Positions 53,415 through 62,470 of a DNA stretch of 64,000 bases are shown piece after piece. Location of the stretch: assembly GCA_964573725.1 (NCBI GenBank), contig CAZNLJ010000008.1, forward strand, positions 88,057 through 152,056. The letters are read 5' to 3'. This stretch comes from UBA6168 sp964573725 (GTDB taxonomy: Bacteria > Bacteroidota > Bacteroidia > Chitinophagales > Saprospiraceae). The notes under the pieces are model-generated. The model ran no database searches and was not told the origin of the DNA. It was given only the letters and a program-made list of their open reading frames with translations. Both the position numbers and the translations under genes were made by a program. Numbering within the stretch: the stretch's first letter is position 1; each line of letters starts with the position of its first letter.

Positions 53415-55190
53415 ATGACTGTTTCCGAAAAGATAGCCGCTTTGCGGCAGCATATGCGCGCCCATCAACTGGCCGCCTACATCGTACCCTCCGGTGACGC
53501 CCACCAAAGCGAGTATGTGGCGGATTATTGGCAAGGACGGTCTTGGTTATCCGGATTTACCGGATCGGCCGGGGTATTGGTGGTGACGGTGGATCATGCG
53601 GGTTTGTGGACGGACAGCCGTTATTTCCTGCAAGCGGATACGGAGCTGGCGGGGAGCGGAGTGGTGTTGCACAAGCTGGTGGTACCCCATACGGCGGAAT
53701 ATATCGACTGGATGCTGGCCAACCTGTCCGCCGATGCCCAGGTCGGCGTGGACGGCCGTCAGTTTTCGGTGTCGCAATCGGATCAATTGGAGCGGCGTTT
53801 GAAAAGCCGGGGTATCACGCTGCGGACAGATCTCGACCTGGTCGGTGTCATATGGAAAGACCGGCCGCCGCTACCGACGGATCCGGTTTTCGAACATGCG
53901 GTCAAGTTTGCCGGAAAAAACCGGGCGGAGAAGTTCCGGGCGGTCCGGTCGCGGATGGAAGACCAAGCTTACTACCTCATTTCCACCTTGGATGATGTGG
54001 CGTGGTTGTTCAACCTGCGGGGAAGTGACGTCCCCTGCAATCCGGTATTTTACGCACATGCCGTCTTGGGACGGGAACAGGTGTGGTTGTTCGTCGATCC
54101 GGCCAAGGTGCCGGAGACAATCCGCACCGGACTGGCGGCGGACGGCGTGACCTTGCTGCCCTACGAAGGCTTGGCGGATTTCCTGCGTACATTATTACCG
54201 GGCCCCCTGCGTATGGATCCGGCGGGAACGGACGTCCTCTCCTACCAGGCCTGTCCACCGGAACTGCGCCGAACAGGTGGAAACATCGTCGCTGCACTCA
54301 AGTCGGTCAAGGACGCCGTGGAAACCGGGCATATTCGGAACGCCATGGAAAAGGACGGGGTGGCGATGGTCCGTTTTTTCCGTTGGTTGGAGGCCAACCT
54401 TCCGACGGGTGAGCTTACGGAATCTTCGGTAGCGGCCGAATTGTCCCGTTTCCGGGCGGAACAAGCGGATTCGATGGGAGATAGTTTCGAAGCCATCGTC
54501 GGGTATGGTCCGAACGGGGCGATTGTCCACTACACGGCGGAGCCCGGCCGGGATGCCGGCCTGGCGCCAGCGGGTATCCTGCTCTTGGATTCGGGCGGAC
54601 AATACCTGGACGGCACCACGGACATCACCCGGACGGTCGCCTTGGGGACCCCCACGGACCTGCAATGCCGGGATTTCACCCTGGTGTTGAAGGGGCATAT
54701 CGCATTGGCATCCGCCGTTTTTCCGGCAGGTACCACCGGCATACAGCTGGATATTCTCGCCAGGATGCCCTTGTGGCAGGAGTTGCTCAATTACGGACAT
54801 GGAACCGGCCATGGGGTGGGCTACTTCCTTAATGTACACGAAGGACCGCAGGGGATCGCTCCGGTCAGTTCCGCAAGATCCAATACGGCCTTGTTGCCGG
54901 GAATGATACTGTCCAACGAACCGGGCATTTACCGGGAAGGCATGCATGGCGTCCGGACGGAGAATCTTGTCCTGTGCGTATCGGCCGGCAACAATGAATT
55001 CGGCGACTTTCTTTGTTTCGAAACCCTTTCCTTGTTTCCGATGGACAGGAACTTGGTGGACCGCAGCCTGTTGCTGCCGTCGGAGGTCGACTGGCTCAAC
55101 CGGTACCATGCCCTGGTGTACGAGCGGCTGGCACCTCACCTGGATGAAGCGGAGCGGGATTGGTTGGCCGGGGCCTGCCGGCCCATCTGA
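53415..55190 (+). CDS. Xaa-Pro aminopeptidase (M24B)
   Basis: Protein of 591 residues, three-domain form like eukaryotic cytosolic aminopeptidase P. Two N-terminal creatinase-like domains (to ~310) precede the pita-bread catalytic domain. Metal ligands are seen in LLLDSGGQYLDGTTDITRT (two aspartates), the GHGTGHGVG histidine, SNEPGIY and HGVRTENLV (two glutamates). It removes the N-terminal residue before a proline. No signal peptide, so cytoplasmic. The ~160 bases before it show nothing. Confidence 0.93.
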   Translation: MTVSEKIAALRQHMRAHQLAAYIVPSGDAHQSEYVADYWQGRSWLSGFTGSAGVLVVTVDHAGLWTDSRYFLQADTELAGSGVVLHKLVVPHTAEYIDWMLANLSADAQVGVDGRQFSVSQSDQLERRLKSRGITLRTDLDLVGVIWKDRPPLPTDPVFEHAVKFAGKNRAEKFRAVRSRMEDQAYYLISTLDDVAWLFNLRGSDVPCNPVFYAHAVLGREQVWLFVDPAKVPETIRTGLAADGVTLLPYEGLADFLRTLLPGPLRMDPAGTDVLSYQACPPELRRTGGNIVAALKSVKDAVETGHIRNAMEKDGVAMVRFFRWLEANLPTGELTESSVAAELSRFRAEQADSMGDSFEAIVGYGPNGAIVHYTAEPGRDAGLAPAGILLLDSGGQYLDGTTDITRTVALGTPTDLQCRDFTLVLKGHIALASAVFPAGTTGIQLDILARMPLWQELLNYGHGTGHGVGYFLNVHEGPQGIAPVSSARSNTALLPGMILSNEPGIYREGMHGVRTENLVLCVSAGNNEFGDFLCFETLSLFPMDRNLVDRSLLLPSEVDWLNRYHALVYERLAPHLDEAERDWLAGACRPI

Positions 55191-55233
55191 TGTGCCGCGC
55201 GACAAAGGGAGCTGCAAATAGGGCTTGGATTCC

Positions 55234-56346
55234 TTATCCGTTGACGCTCAATATTTTTATTTCCACGCGCTGGTTTTTCTTCCTGCCGGCGGCCGTCTTG
55301 TTCGTATCGACGGGATTCCTTTTTCCATATCCTTTATACTGCAACCTGCCGGCGTCAATCCCTTTGGCGGTCAGATATTCCACGACCGCTTTAGCCCTTT
55401 CGTTGGATAGCCGGTCGCAATATTCATGGGCGGGAATATCGTTGGTATGTCCCCCTATTTCCACGGTAACATCCGGATGGGCGGCGAGGAAATCGAACAG
55501 TTCATCCAATACCGGGTAAGACGCAGCGGAAATGGCGGCGCTGTCTGCGGCGAAATAAAGCTGGTCCATCCGGATGGTCTGGCCTTCCGTGATTTTGGAG
55601 CGGTCCAGTTCGCGGAGAATCTTCGGTTTCGGTGCCGGTTCGGGGGCGGGATCCTCGGCGGCGATGGTGGGGGTTTCGACGATGCAAGGGACCGGAATGA
55701 TGGCGGAAGCGTCGTCGAGCAACAGGTTGCCATTGTAAAAGAAAGGGGTCAGGGTGTTGTAATAGGCTTCCAGGACGATATAGGCGTAATTCTGACCGGG
55801 TTCCAGCCGAAAGTTGTATTCCAGCCACCGGTAGCTGGTGACCAGCGCACTCTCGGCGAGCAGCTCCTGCCTGTTGCAGATACCGGATCCGCCCCAAATG
55901 CGAAGTTTGGCGGGCGTGGTATATTCCACTTCGAGGGATGAATCCGCCACGGAGGCGCTTCGATAGCGGTCGGATCGACAGAGCCGAAGGCTGAATTCAT
56001 AGCAGACATCCTTGCGCAGGGGGGATTCGAGGCGTTGGGACACCGATTCCCAGGTGGAATCCTGCCGGACGACCAAGCCGAGGTAGGAGTTTCCGTCCGC
56101 CGGTTGTTGGGTAACCCCGAATTGGCCGCCGTTTCGGACGGGATGTACATCCGGTGGGGTCTGTCCCAGGGATCCGCAATCCGTCCAGCCTTCCAGGTTG
56201 AATCGCGTGTTTCGGCCTCCTTCCGCGGGTGGGGCCTCAAAGGAGGCATTCCGCAGGAGGATAGGGATACCTTCCTCCTGAGCCTGGGCGGGAAGCAGGA
56301 GTGCAAGGAAGCAGGCGGTGGACAGCAAGGGAGAACGCAGCAGCAT
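55234..56346 (-). CDS. Outer-membrane protein with lectin-like N-terminal and OmpA C-terminal domain (paralogue 2 of 3)
   Basis: Protein of 370 residues with a signal peptide (ending LPAQAQ). The N-terminal ~210 residues are a beta-sandwich (LRNASFEAPPAEGG, DNSY-like and CYEFSLRLCRSDRY, ILLRI-like strands, NGNLLLDDAS near the end). The OmpA domain (~255-370) reads FAADSAAISAASYPVLDELF, VTVEIGGHTNDIPAHEYCDRLS, ERAKAVVEYLTAKGI and YKGYGKRNPV. It is more like paralogue 3, its tandem neighbour, than paralogue 1: both have GGHTN(D/G)xPxHEYCD and close with RVEI(K/R)ILS. Confidence 0.82.
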   Translation of the reverse strand: MLLRSPLLSTACFLALLLPAQAQEEGIPILLRNASFEAPPAEGGRNTRFNLEGWTDCGSLGQTPPDVHPVRNGGQFGVTQQPADGNSYLGLVVRQDSTWESVSQRLESPLRKDVCYEFSLRLCRSDRYRSASVADSSLEVEYTTPAKLRIWGGSGICNRQELLAESALVTSYRWLEYNFRLEPGQNYAYIVLEAYYNTLTPFFYNGNLLLDDASAIIPVPCIVETPTIAAEDPAPEPAPKPKILRELDRSKITEGQTIRMDQLYFAADSAAISAASYPVLDELFDFLAAHPDVTVEIGGHTNDIPAHEYCDRLSNERAKAVVEYLTAKGIDAGRLQYKGYGKRNPVDTNKTAAGRKKNQRVEIKILSVNG

Positions 56347-56383
56347 GGCGGATTGTCGTTAGGAAGGGGAGCCGGGCAGCAGG

Positions 56384-57628
56384 TCAGCTGCCGAAGCTCA
56401 GGATTCGTATTTCGACGCGCTGGTTTTGCAGGCGTCCTTGTTCGGAATTGTTGGGTGCGACAGGTCTTCGTTTTCCGTACCCTTTGTAGGTGAGTTGCTG
56501 GCCGGGTATCCCTTTCCTTTGGAGGTATTCCACGACCGCCTTTGCCCGGGCGGTGGACAACTTGTCGCAATATTCATGTTCGGGCAGGCCGTTGGTATGG
56601 CCACCGATTTCGATGATGACATCGCGGTTTTCCGCGAGGAAGCGGTAGAGTTCGTCGAGGACCACGAAGGAAGAATCGATGATGGTCGGGCTGTCGGCCT
56701 TGAAATAGACCTGTTCCATGCGGATGGTCTGTCCGCGTCGGATCTTGCTGCGGTCGAGGTCCTGCAGCCATCGTTTGCCGGCGGGCGGCGGGGTGTCTTT
56801 TTTGTCCGCCGCTGCGGGTTTTCGGAGGGCATCGGGTTTGTCGGGGCGTGGGGAAGTGCCGGTGGCCGGGTTGTTGGCCGGTTTGCGGGAGGGGACGGAT
56901 GCAGTCGACCGGTCGTCACAAGGCACCGGCAGTACATCGGAGGCATCATCCAGCAGGATATTGCCATTGTACGGGAAGGGCGAGGGTGTCTTGTAGAAGA
57001 CTTCGAAAACGAGGAAGGTATGGTTGCGACGAGGTTGGAATCGGAACTGGTACCTTTCCCATTCAAAATTTTCGACCATCGGGCTTTCGTCCAGCAGTTC
57101 GCTGCGGTCACAATAGTCGTTGCCGCCCCAGATGCGGAGTTTGGCGGGCACATTGTAATTCTTCAGTTGTTGCCGGTTGGCCCTGCTTGCGCTGATGTAA
57201 TTTTCGGATCGGGCGAGGGCGATGGAAAACCGGTAACATGTTCCTCCTTCCAGCGGAACGGAAAGCCGTTGGGAAATTCGCTCCCAGGTATCGTTCTCCC
57301 GTACGACCATGCCGATGTAGGTATTTCCTGCCGCCGGAATCTTGGTCACCTGAAATGCGCTGCCGGGTTTCGGGTGGACATCGGGGACGGTCTCCCCGGG
57401 AAAGCCGCAATCGAACCAACCCCGCGGCAGTTCCCCGTTCATACTGCCTTCCCTGGCTTCCCCTTCGAATGACGGATTGGTCAGCGGGATGGGATTTCCT
57501 TGGCCGTTGCTATCCAGGAAAGGGAATAACAGCAGGAGGATTGCCAGTTGGCGCAAGGCGGATGGCAACTCCTTCGGAGGGTAGGGAGACCGGCGAAACA
57601 ACTGTTGCAAAAGGGTATCCATCGTCAT
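56384..57628 (-). CDS. Outer-membrane protein with lectin-like N-terminal and OmpA C-terminal domain (paralogue 3 of 3)
   Basis: Protein of 414 residues; a hydrophobic segment at ~26-42 acts as signal peptide. The beta-sandwich (~45-240: LTNPSFEGEAREG, TWERISQRLSVPLEGGTCYRF, NGNILLDDAS) is joined to the OmpA domain (~300-414: FKADSPTIIDSSFVVLDELY, IEIGGHTNGLPEHEYCD) by a Pro/Lys/Asp-rich linker (~250-290) that paralogue 2 lacks. ATG 57628 (MTMDTLL) is chosen. An in-frame ATG at 57853 lies closer to the promoter, but the 75 codons it would add look non-coding and would bury the signal peptide. Confidence 0.8.
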   Translation of the reverse strand: MTMDTLLQQLFRRSPYPPKELPSALRQLAILLLLFPFLDSNGQGNPIPLTNPSFEGEAREGSMNGELPRGWFDCGFPGETVPDVHPKPGSAFQVTKIPAAGNTYIGMVVRENDTWERISQRLSVPLEGGTCYRFSIALARSENYISASRANRQQLKNYNVPAKLRIWGGNDYCDRSELLDESPMVENFEWERYQFRFQPRRNHTFLVFEVFYKTPSPFPYNGNILLDDASDVLPVPCDDRSTASVPSRKPANNPATGTSPRPDKPDALRKPAAADKKDTPPPAGKRWLQDLDRSKIRRGQTIRMEQVYFKADSPTIIDSSFVVLDELYRFLAENRDVIIEIGGHTNGLPEHEYCDKLSTARAKAVVEYLQRKGIPGQQLTYKGYGKRRPVAPNNSEQGRLQNQRVEIRILSFGS

Positions 57629-57881
57629 ATCGGGTCGCTTTCGGGGGTGTCTCCGGCGGAGGAGTGTTCCGGTTGGTGTGTTTGGGAAGGGCTGTTTCGG
57701 AACGCCCTGCCCATCGGCCGACGAATATCCCGAAGCGATCGGAAGCCGTGCAGCGGGAGCGGGGCGCCACGGGAGGCTGCCCCCTTGGTTCCGCGAAGGG
57801 GCCGTGAATCGATTTGGCACCTCCGGCCGGTGTACATGGGGTAAGCTTGTCATCGGTTCCTTTGGAGCGGGCGGCCGTGTA

Positions 57882-57913
57882 CAAAAGTAAGGTCCTTTGG
57901 CAGCTTTTTCAAA
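57882..57913 (-). promoter_or_regulatory. Promoter of OmpA paralogue 3
   Basis: On the minus strand TTTG (57913-57910), 20 bases, then TACTTTTG (57889-57882). It implies a leader of about 250 bases. Between it and the palindrome nothing else is seen. Confidence 0.6.
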
Positions 57914-58069
57914 ATCCGGCGGGTCAAATCGGACAAGGCCGGCCGAAAAGGTGGACGGTATCCGGCAAGCAAGGCACCGGGAGGGTGTGTGTGGTCCCGG
58001 AAGGGTTCCGCCGGCAGAGGTGGTGATGGTTCCGCCGGAGGGTCCTCTTGAGCGTACGGGTGGAAACAC

Positions 58070-58105
58070 GACGCAGAAAGGATGGGATCCCATCCTTTCT
58101 GCGTC
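58070..58105 (-). terminator. 36-base perfect palindrome behind htrA
   Basis: GACGCAGAAAGGATGGGA is followed directly by its exact reverse complement, with no spacer. It starts 47 bases after the htrA stop (minus strand). As RNA it would fold into a ~16-bp stem with a GAUC loop. No T-run follows on either strand, so it is either an unusual terminator, an RNA-end stabiliser or a protein-binding site. Confidence 0.5.
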
Positions 58106-58152
58106 CGCAGGCTGACCGGTGCGGGGGGTGATTTTTTCCGTGCCGGAGAGGA

Positions 58153-59319
58153 TCAGTTGGCGGCCCGCAATTTGACCGGTATCTCCAGGACCTTGTTCCG
58201 GCGGTTGATGACGAGGGTGACCGTCTCGCCGGCCTTGGCACCTCCGACGATTTCCAGCAGGTCGGCGGAGGATTTGACTGTTTTTTCATTCACACCGACG
58301 ATGATGTCATCCGGAATGATGCCGGCCAGCTGTGCCGCCCCACCGTCCACGACACTTTCGACATAGATGCCTTGGGTGATGTCGAGTCCCAGTTCCGCAG
58401 CCTGTTCGCTGTCGAGGTCCATGATGTTGATACCGAGGAAGCCGCGTTGGTAACTGCCGTTTTCGATGATGTCATCGGCGATCCTGCGGGCCAGGTTGAT
58501 GGGTATGGCGAAGGAATAGCCTTCGAAGAATCCGGTCTTGGTAGCGATGGCGGTATTGATGCCCAGCAGGTTGCCACCTGCATCGACCAGTGCGCCGCCG
58601 CTGTTGCCGGGGTTGACGGCCGCATCGGTCTGGATGAAGGATTCGATGGGCGATTTGCCACGGATGATGTTGATGTCGCGCCCTTTTGCGCTGATGATAC
58701 CTGCGGTGACCGTGGAATTCAGTTCGAGCGGGTTCCCGACGGCCAGCACCCATTCGCCGATGCGGGCCTTGTCCGAGTCCGCCAGCGGAAGCACGGGCAG
58801 GTTCCCGGCATCGATCTTCAGCACGGCCAGGTCCCCATCCGGGTAGGTTCCGACAATCTTGGCAGGATATTTCTTGTTGTCGTAGGTGGTGACCTCCACT
58901 TGGTCGGCGAATTCCACCACATGGTTATTGGTGAGTATGTAGCCGTCGGCGGTGTAGATGACACCCGATCCGGTGCCTTCCATCGGTTGGTTGAACTGGA
59001 AGAATGGATTGTCGAGCAGGAAATCCTCCCCGAATAGCCGCGACCAGGGATCGGAGGGATTTCGCTTGTTGCCGGCGGACGGGCTGCCTTGGGCGGAAAT
59101 ATGTACCACCGCCAGGGTCGCGCGTTCGGCCGCGTTCGTAAAGTCGGCAGGTACATGGAAACCGTTTTCGGGACGGTTGTTGACCAAATGGACCGGTTTT
59201 GCGTAGGATACCGTCGCCTGGGCGGGTTGGTTGTCGTTCCCTTTGAACAGGAGGAAACCACCGAGGGTGACCGCTCCGCCGACGATGCCGGCCAGTACAT
59301 AGGAAATCAACTGTTTCAT
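58153..59319 (-). CDS. htrA: HtrA/Deg family serine protease
   Basis: Protein of 388 residues: an N-terminal membrane anchor (residues ~5-27), a trypsin-like domain with catalytic His in TNNHVV, Asp in DGDLAVLKID and Ser in GNSGGAL, and one PDZ domain (~300-380: GIYVESVVDGGAAQLAGI, DDIIVGVNEK). It is a periplasmic, membrane-tethered DegS-like form with a single PDZ domain. It guards against misfolded envelope proteins and might cut a regulator; neither is shown. ATG 59319 (MKQLISYVLAG) is chosen over upstream starts because the anchor begins there. Confidence 0.92.
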   Translation of the reverse strand: MKQLISYVLAGIVGGAVTLGGFLLFKGNDNQPAQATVSYAKPVHLVNNRPENGFHVPADFTNAAERATLAVVHISAQGSPSAGNKRNPSDPWSRLFGEDFLLDNPFFQFNQPMEGTGSGVIYTADGYILTNNHVVEFADQVEVTTYDNKKYPAKIVGTYPDGDLAVLKIDAGNLPVLPLADSDKARIGEWVLAVGNPLELNSTVTAGIISAKGRDINIIRGKSPIESFIQTDAAVNPGNSGGALVDAGGNLLGINTAIATKTGFFEGYSFAIPINLARRIADDIIENGSYQRGFLGINIMDLDSEQAAELGLDITQGIYVESVVDGGAAQLAGIIPDDIIVGVNEKTVKSSADLLEIVGGAKAGETVTLVINRRNKVLEIPVKLRAAN

Positions 59320-59533
59320 TTTTATTCGATTTATGTTGTGATGGATAGTTGACTGCTGTACCCGATTCTTGTACATTACCAGACTAAACGCCGGTAAAGT
59401 GTTTCGGTTATGGACGGAAGCTTGGTTTAACCCGTTGTTAACAAGTCCGAACAAAATTTTTTTTCGAAGGGTTCATGATTCCGGAGGCACTTTTCGAAGG
59501 TGCCGCCGGATATTCCAGACACCGCCAGTTCTT

Positions 59534-60088
59534 ATGCGTGCAAACCATCATATCATCCATCCGGAAAGCCCCTTGGAGGAAACATTGTTGGCGACCCCCG
59601 AGTTCCGGACCGGGTATGGCTGGGGGACACCCCGTTTCGGGCATCCCGAAGGGAAGGTGGGCCTGCATGTCCGGGAGGTCCTGGACAACATCGATGCCTT
59701 GGGAACGGACGGCCGGACCCGGGAGCGGCTCCGTTTGATTGCGCTGGCCCATGACACGTTTAAGTACAGGGAGTTCGACCGGGGGAAGCGTATCCGTCAC
59801 CACGGACTCCTGGCGCGGGATTTCATGGAGGCTTGGCTGGATGATCCGCTGATATTGGATATCATCGAGTTGCACGACGAAGCCTTCTACATTTGGCGGA
59901 TGCTGCATTTGCAAAACGAGCAGGAACAGGGCCACCGCCGGCTGGACCGCTTGCTCGACCGGCTGACCTCCGGAATCGGCTTGTATTTTCTTTTCTACAA
60001 ATGTGACACCCAGACGGGGGATAAGGTCCAGCGTCCGCTCCGTTGGTTCGCGGGGCTGTTGCAGGACCTGGAATTACCGGCCGGCTGA
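59534..60088 (+). CDS. HD-domain phosphohydrolase-like protein
   Basis: Protein of 184 residues. The metal-binding residues of an HD domain are visible: His45 in GLHVREVLDNI, His73-Asp74 in LIALAHDTFKY, with RHHGLLARDFM and ELHDEAFY supplying further ligands. Such proteins hydrolyse phosphate esters of nucleotides. Substrate unknown. It is divergent from htrA across ~215 bases that show no clear promoter box. Confidence 0.75.
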   Translation: MRANHHIIHPESPLEETLLATPEFRTGYGWGTPRFGHPEGKVGLHVREVLDNIDALGTDGRTRERLRLIALAHDTFKYREFDRGKRIRHHGLLARDFMEAWLDDPLILDIIELHDEAFYIWRMLHLQNEQEQGHRRLDRLLDRLTSGIGLYFLFYKCDTQTGDKVQRPLRWFAGLLQDLELPAG

Positions 60089-60232
60089 TCTGCGCGCGGG
60101 TGCGTCCGGTCCGGTTTATGTCCGCCATATCCGTCGATTTTCCGATCCCGTACGCCATTTCCCGTCCGCCTTGCATCTGTACGGATGATTGGAACCGGCT
60201 CCCGACCGCCTTCCGGAATGCCGGCATCCTCT

Positions 60233-60240
60233 TACCTTTG
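60233..60240 (+). promoter_or_regulatory. Candidate -7 box of the DUF4837 gene
   Basis: TACCTTTG, about 80 bases before the ATG of the DUF4837 gene. No -33 box at the usual spacing. Confidence 0.45.
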
Positions 60241-60318
60241 CGGCGGCGATTTTCCGACCGACACGACCGGGCCGGAGTACCGGCCGATTCCGATATGTGC
60301 GCACTAAACAAGCCAGCT

Positions 60319-61470
60319 ATGAATTACCTGTCCAGAAACCTGTTGCCGGTCCTTTGGCTCATGCTGTTGTATGCCTGTTCCGACGGGGCGGAGCGCACGC
60401 CGCCGGCCGGTCCGGAGTCTCCGGCCCGACAGGCGGAGCGGACAGCGCCGCCGACGGTGCCGAAACGTACGAAAGCCCCCGGCAATGTCTATGCACATGG
60501 CAAGATCAACCAGGTCCTGGTCGTGGCGGACGAGTCGGTCTGGGAAGGCATGGCCGGCGACACCCTCCATTACTACTTCACCGCCCCATACATCCTTTTG
60601 CCGCAACCGGAGCCGATTTTCGACGTGACCCACCTGACGCCGGAGGAACTTTCCCGGCAGCCGGTCCGGAAGGAGTTCCGGACCATCGTGTTCCTGGCGG
60701 ACCTGAATGCGGACAAATCATGGACCGGCGAATTGGTGCGGTCCGACCTCGGCAGCGCCAAACTGGCGCAGGTCAAAGCCGACAAAGGTTACAACATCAC
60801 CGTCGGGCAGGACAAGTGGGCGAAGGGACAATTGTTGCTGTATGTTTCCGGTTACGGCACGGCGCGGCTGGTCCGCAACATACAGGAAAATTTTCCTGCG
60901 ATGGCAGCCCGGATCAACCAGCATGATGCGGAAACCGTACAGGCCACTGCCTACCAGGGCGGTCGGAATCCCGACCTCGAGGCGGACCTGTTGGCCCGGT
61001 TCGGCTTGCGGATGGAAATCCCGTTCAGTTTCCGGAAGGCACGGCTGGACGAGAAGACAAATACCTTGTGGCTTCGCAGCGACCAACGGGAAATCATTGC
61101 CAACATATTGGTAGCCAAAGTCCCATATACGGATGCCGAGCAATTGACCAAGGAAGGGATACGCGCGCTGCGCAACCAGAAAGGGCGGATCATCACCACC
61201 CGTCAGAAGGGATCCTACATGCGGATCAATGACGAGGACCTGCCCTTGTTCGTGGAAAAGAAACAGTTGAACAACATCTACACGGTACAGGCAAGGGGAA
61301 TCTGGGATATTGTCAACGACTTCATGGGGGGGGCTTTCATTTCCCAGCTCATGCTAAACCCGGAGACGAACGAACTGATTCTGGTGGATGGATTTCTATA
61401 CGCCCCTTCCAAGAAAAAGCGGAATTACATGCAGGAAATGGAACTCATATTGTCGACGGCCAGGTTCTGA
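60319..61470 (+). CDS. DUF4837 family lipoprotein
   Basis: Protein of 383 residues with lipobox ending at Cys20 (LLYAC). After a Pro-rich linker (~22-50) the DUF4837 body begins with GNVYAHGKINQVLVVADESVW and continues with FRTIVFLADLN, GQDKWAKGQLLLYVSG and IWDIVNDFMGGAFISQLML. This is a Bacteroidota family that I know only as a domain of unknown function. An in-frame ATG 24 bases upstream is possible; 60319 gives the better signal peptide. Confidence 0.8.
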   Translation: MNYLSRNLLPVLWLMLLYACSDGAERTPPAGPESPARQAERTAPPTVPKRTKAPGNVYAHGKINQVLVVADESVWEGMAGDTLHYYFTAPYILLPQPEPIFDVTHLTPEELSRQPVRKEFRTIVFLADLNADKSWTGELVRSDLGSAKLAQVKADKGYNITVGQDKWAKGQLLLYVSGYGTARLVRNIQENFPAMAARINQHDAETVQATAYQGGRNPDLEADLLARFGLRMEIPFSFRKARLDEKTNTLWLRSDQREIIANILVAKVPYTDAEQLTKEGIRALRNQKGRIITTRQKGSYMRINDEDLPLFVEKKQLNNIYTVQARGIWDIVNDFMGGAFISQLMLNPETNELILVDGFLYAPSKKKRNYMQEMELILSTARF

Positions 61471-61575
61471 CCGGGCAGGAGTTGACAGTCCCGTCGACCC
61501 CGTTCGCAGGCAGCAAGGGATACCAACGGGGGACAGGCGGCGGGTACCGGTTCGTCGGCATGGCATACCCGAAGG

Positions 61576-62019
61576 TCACTCCACCTTTTCGACGTCTTTC
61601 AGCGCGTACATCAATTTGTTGATATCGGTTGCGTTCAGCTCCAATTTTCCCCGGATGGTGATCGCATCCGCGGAAAAGGGGACGGGCTGCCGCGCCGTCA
61701 CCTCCACGACGGTTTCCGGTCCGGCCCCACCGCAGAAGAAGCACATGTTGTACGGGTAGGCCGAGAAGATGAATTCCTTATGGCTCTTGTATCCCTCCAC
61801 CGGGATGATGTACCCCCTCAAGGTAACGGTCTTTCCTTCGAGGTCCTTCAGTTCCTTGCTGAACACGGGGACATCCACCTTGAAGCCCAGCATCTCGTCG
61901 TACTCCTTCTTGTAGGTGATCTTGGCCAAGGTCTTCCACATGTTTTCCTGTTGGGCGGACAGGGTGGTGCCCATCCCGAGAAAAAGCGGAAAGGCAATCG
62001 CCAGAAAGGTCTTGTTCAT
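61576..62019 (-). CDS. Small secreted DUF3299-like protein with CxxC-type motif
   Basis: Protein of 147 residues with a signal peptide (ending TLSAQ). The body has VTLRGYIIPVEGYKSH and then YNMCFFCGGAGPETVVEV, with two cysteines three residues apart. The GYIIP segment recalls DUF3299 proteins of Gram-negative bacteria; the match is loose. The cysteines might bind a metal or form a disulfide. Function unknown. It converges on the DUF4837 gene. Confidence 0.6.
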   Translation of the reverse strand: MNKTFLAIAFPLFLGMGTTLSAQQENMWKTLAKITYKKEYDEMLGFKVDVPVFSKELKDLEGKTVTLRGYIIPVEGYKSHKEFIFSAYPYNMCFFCGGAGPETVVEVTARQPVPFSADAITIRGKLELNATDINKLMYALKDVEKVE

Positions 62020-62470
62020 GATATGGCTGTGTTAGCTGCCGGCGCGGCGGCGTCCGCCGGAACCGGTTTGTCATCCTTTTCGGATGAGTCCGGAGACCGA
62101 AGCGCCGCGCGGGTCGTCTGTTCCCGGGCATCGATGTGCAGGCGCCGGTGGGGCACCGACCGTGCAAGCGACCGAACGGCCGGGGAAGTCTCCGGTTTTC
62201 CGGCCGGAACCGTCCGTCAAAGTTAACCACCCGGAAGGACCGGCGGGTACTACGGCATCAAATTTTACGTTATGTTTTCCGGAAAGCATGTAACCGAAAC
62301 GCCCTTTTTCAGGTTTGGAAACAGGGATACGCAGTTTTTTCCGTCCGTCGGGACGGAAGAACGGGTTGACCGGTATATTTGCAAGAAGATTCCCCGTCCT
62401 TCCGACCCGCTTCCGCCGACCCGGGGCCGCAACCGGGCGGGAACCGTCCTTTTCACAACAACCGAATAGA
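62020..62470. other. Intergenic region with the promoter of the LamG gene
   Basis: TATATTTG at 62374-62381 on the plus strand lies ~90 bases before the LamG-protein ATG and is a good -7 box. CCGTCC-GTCG-GGACGG (62341-62356) is a small hairpin just upstream. No gene is credible in the rest. Confidence 0.5.
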
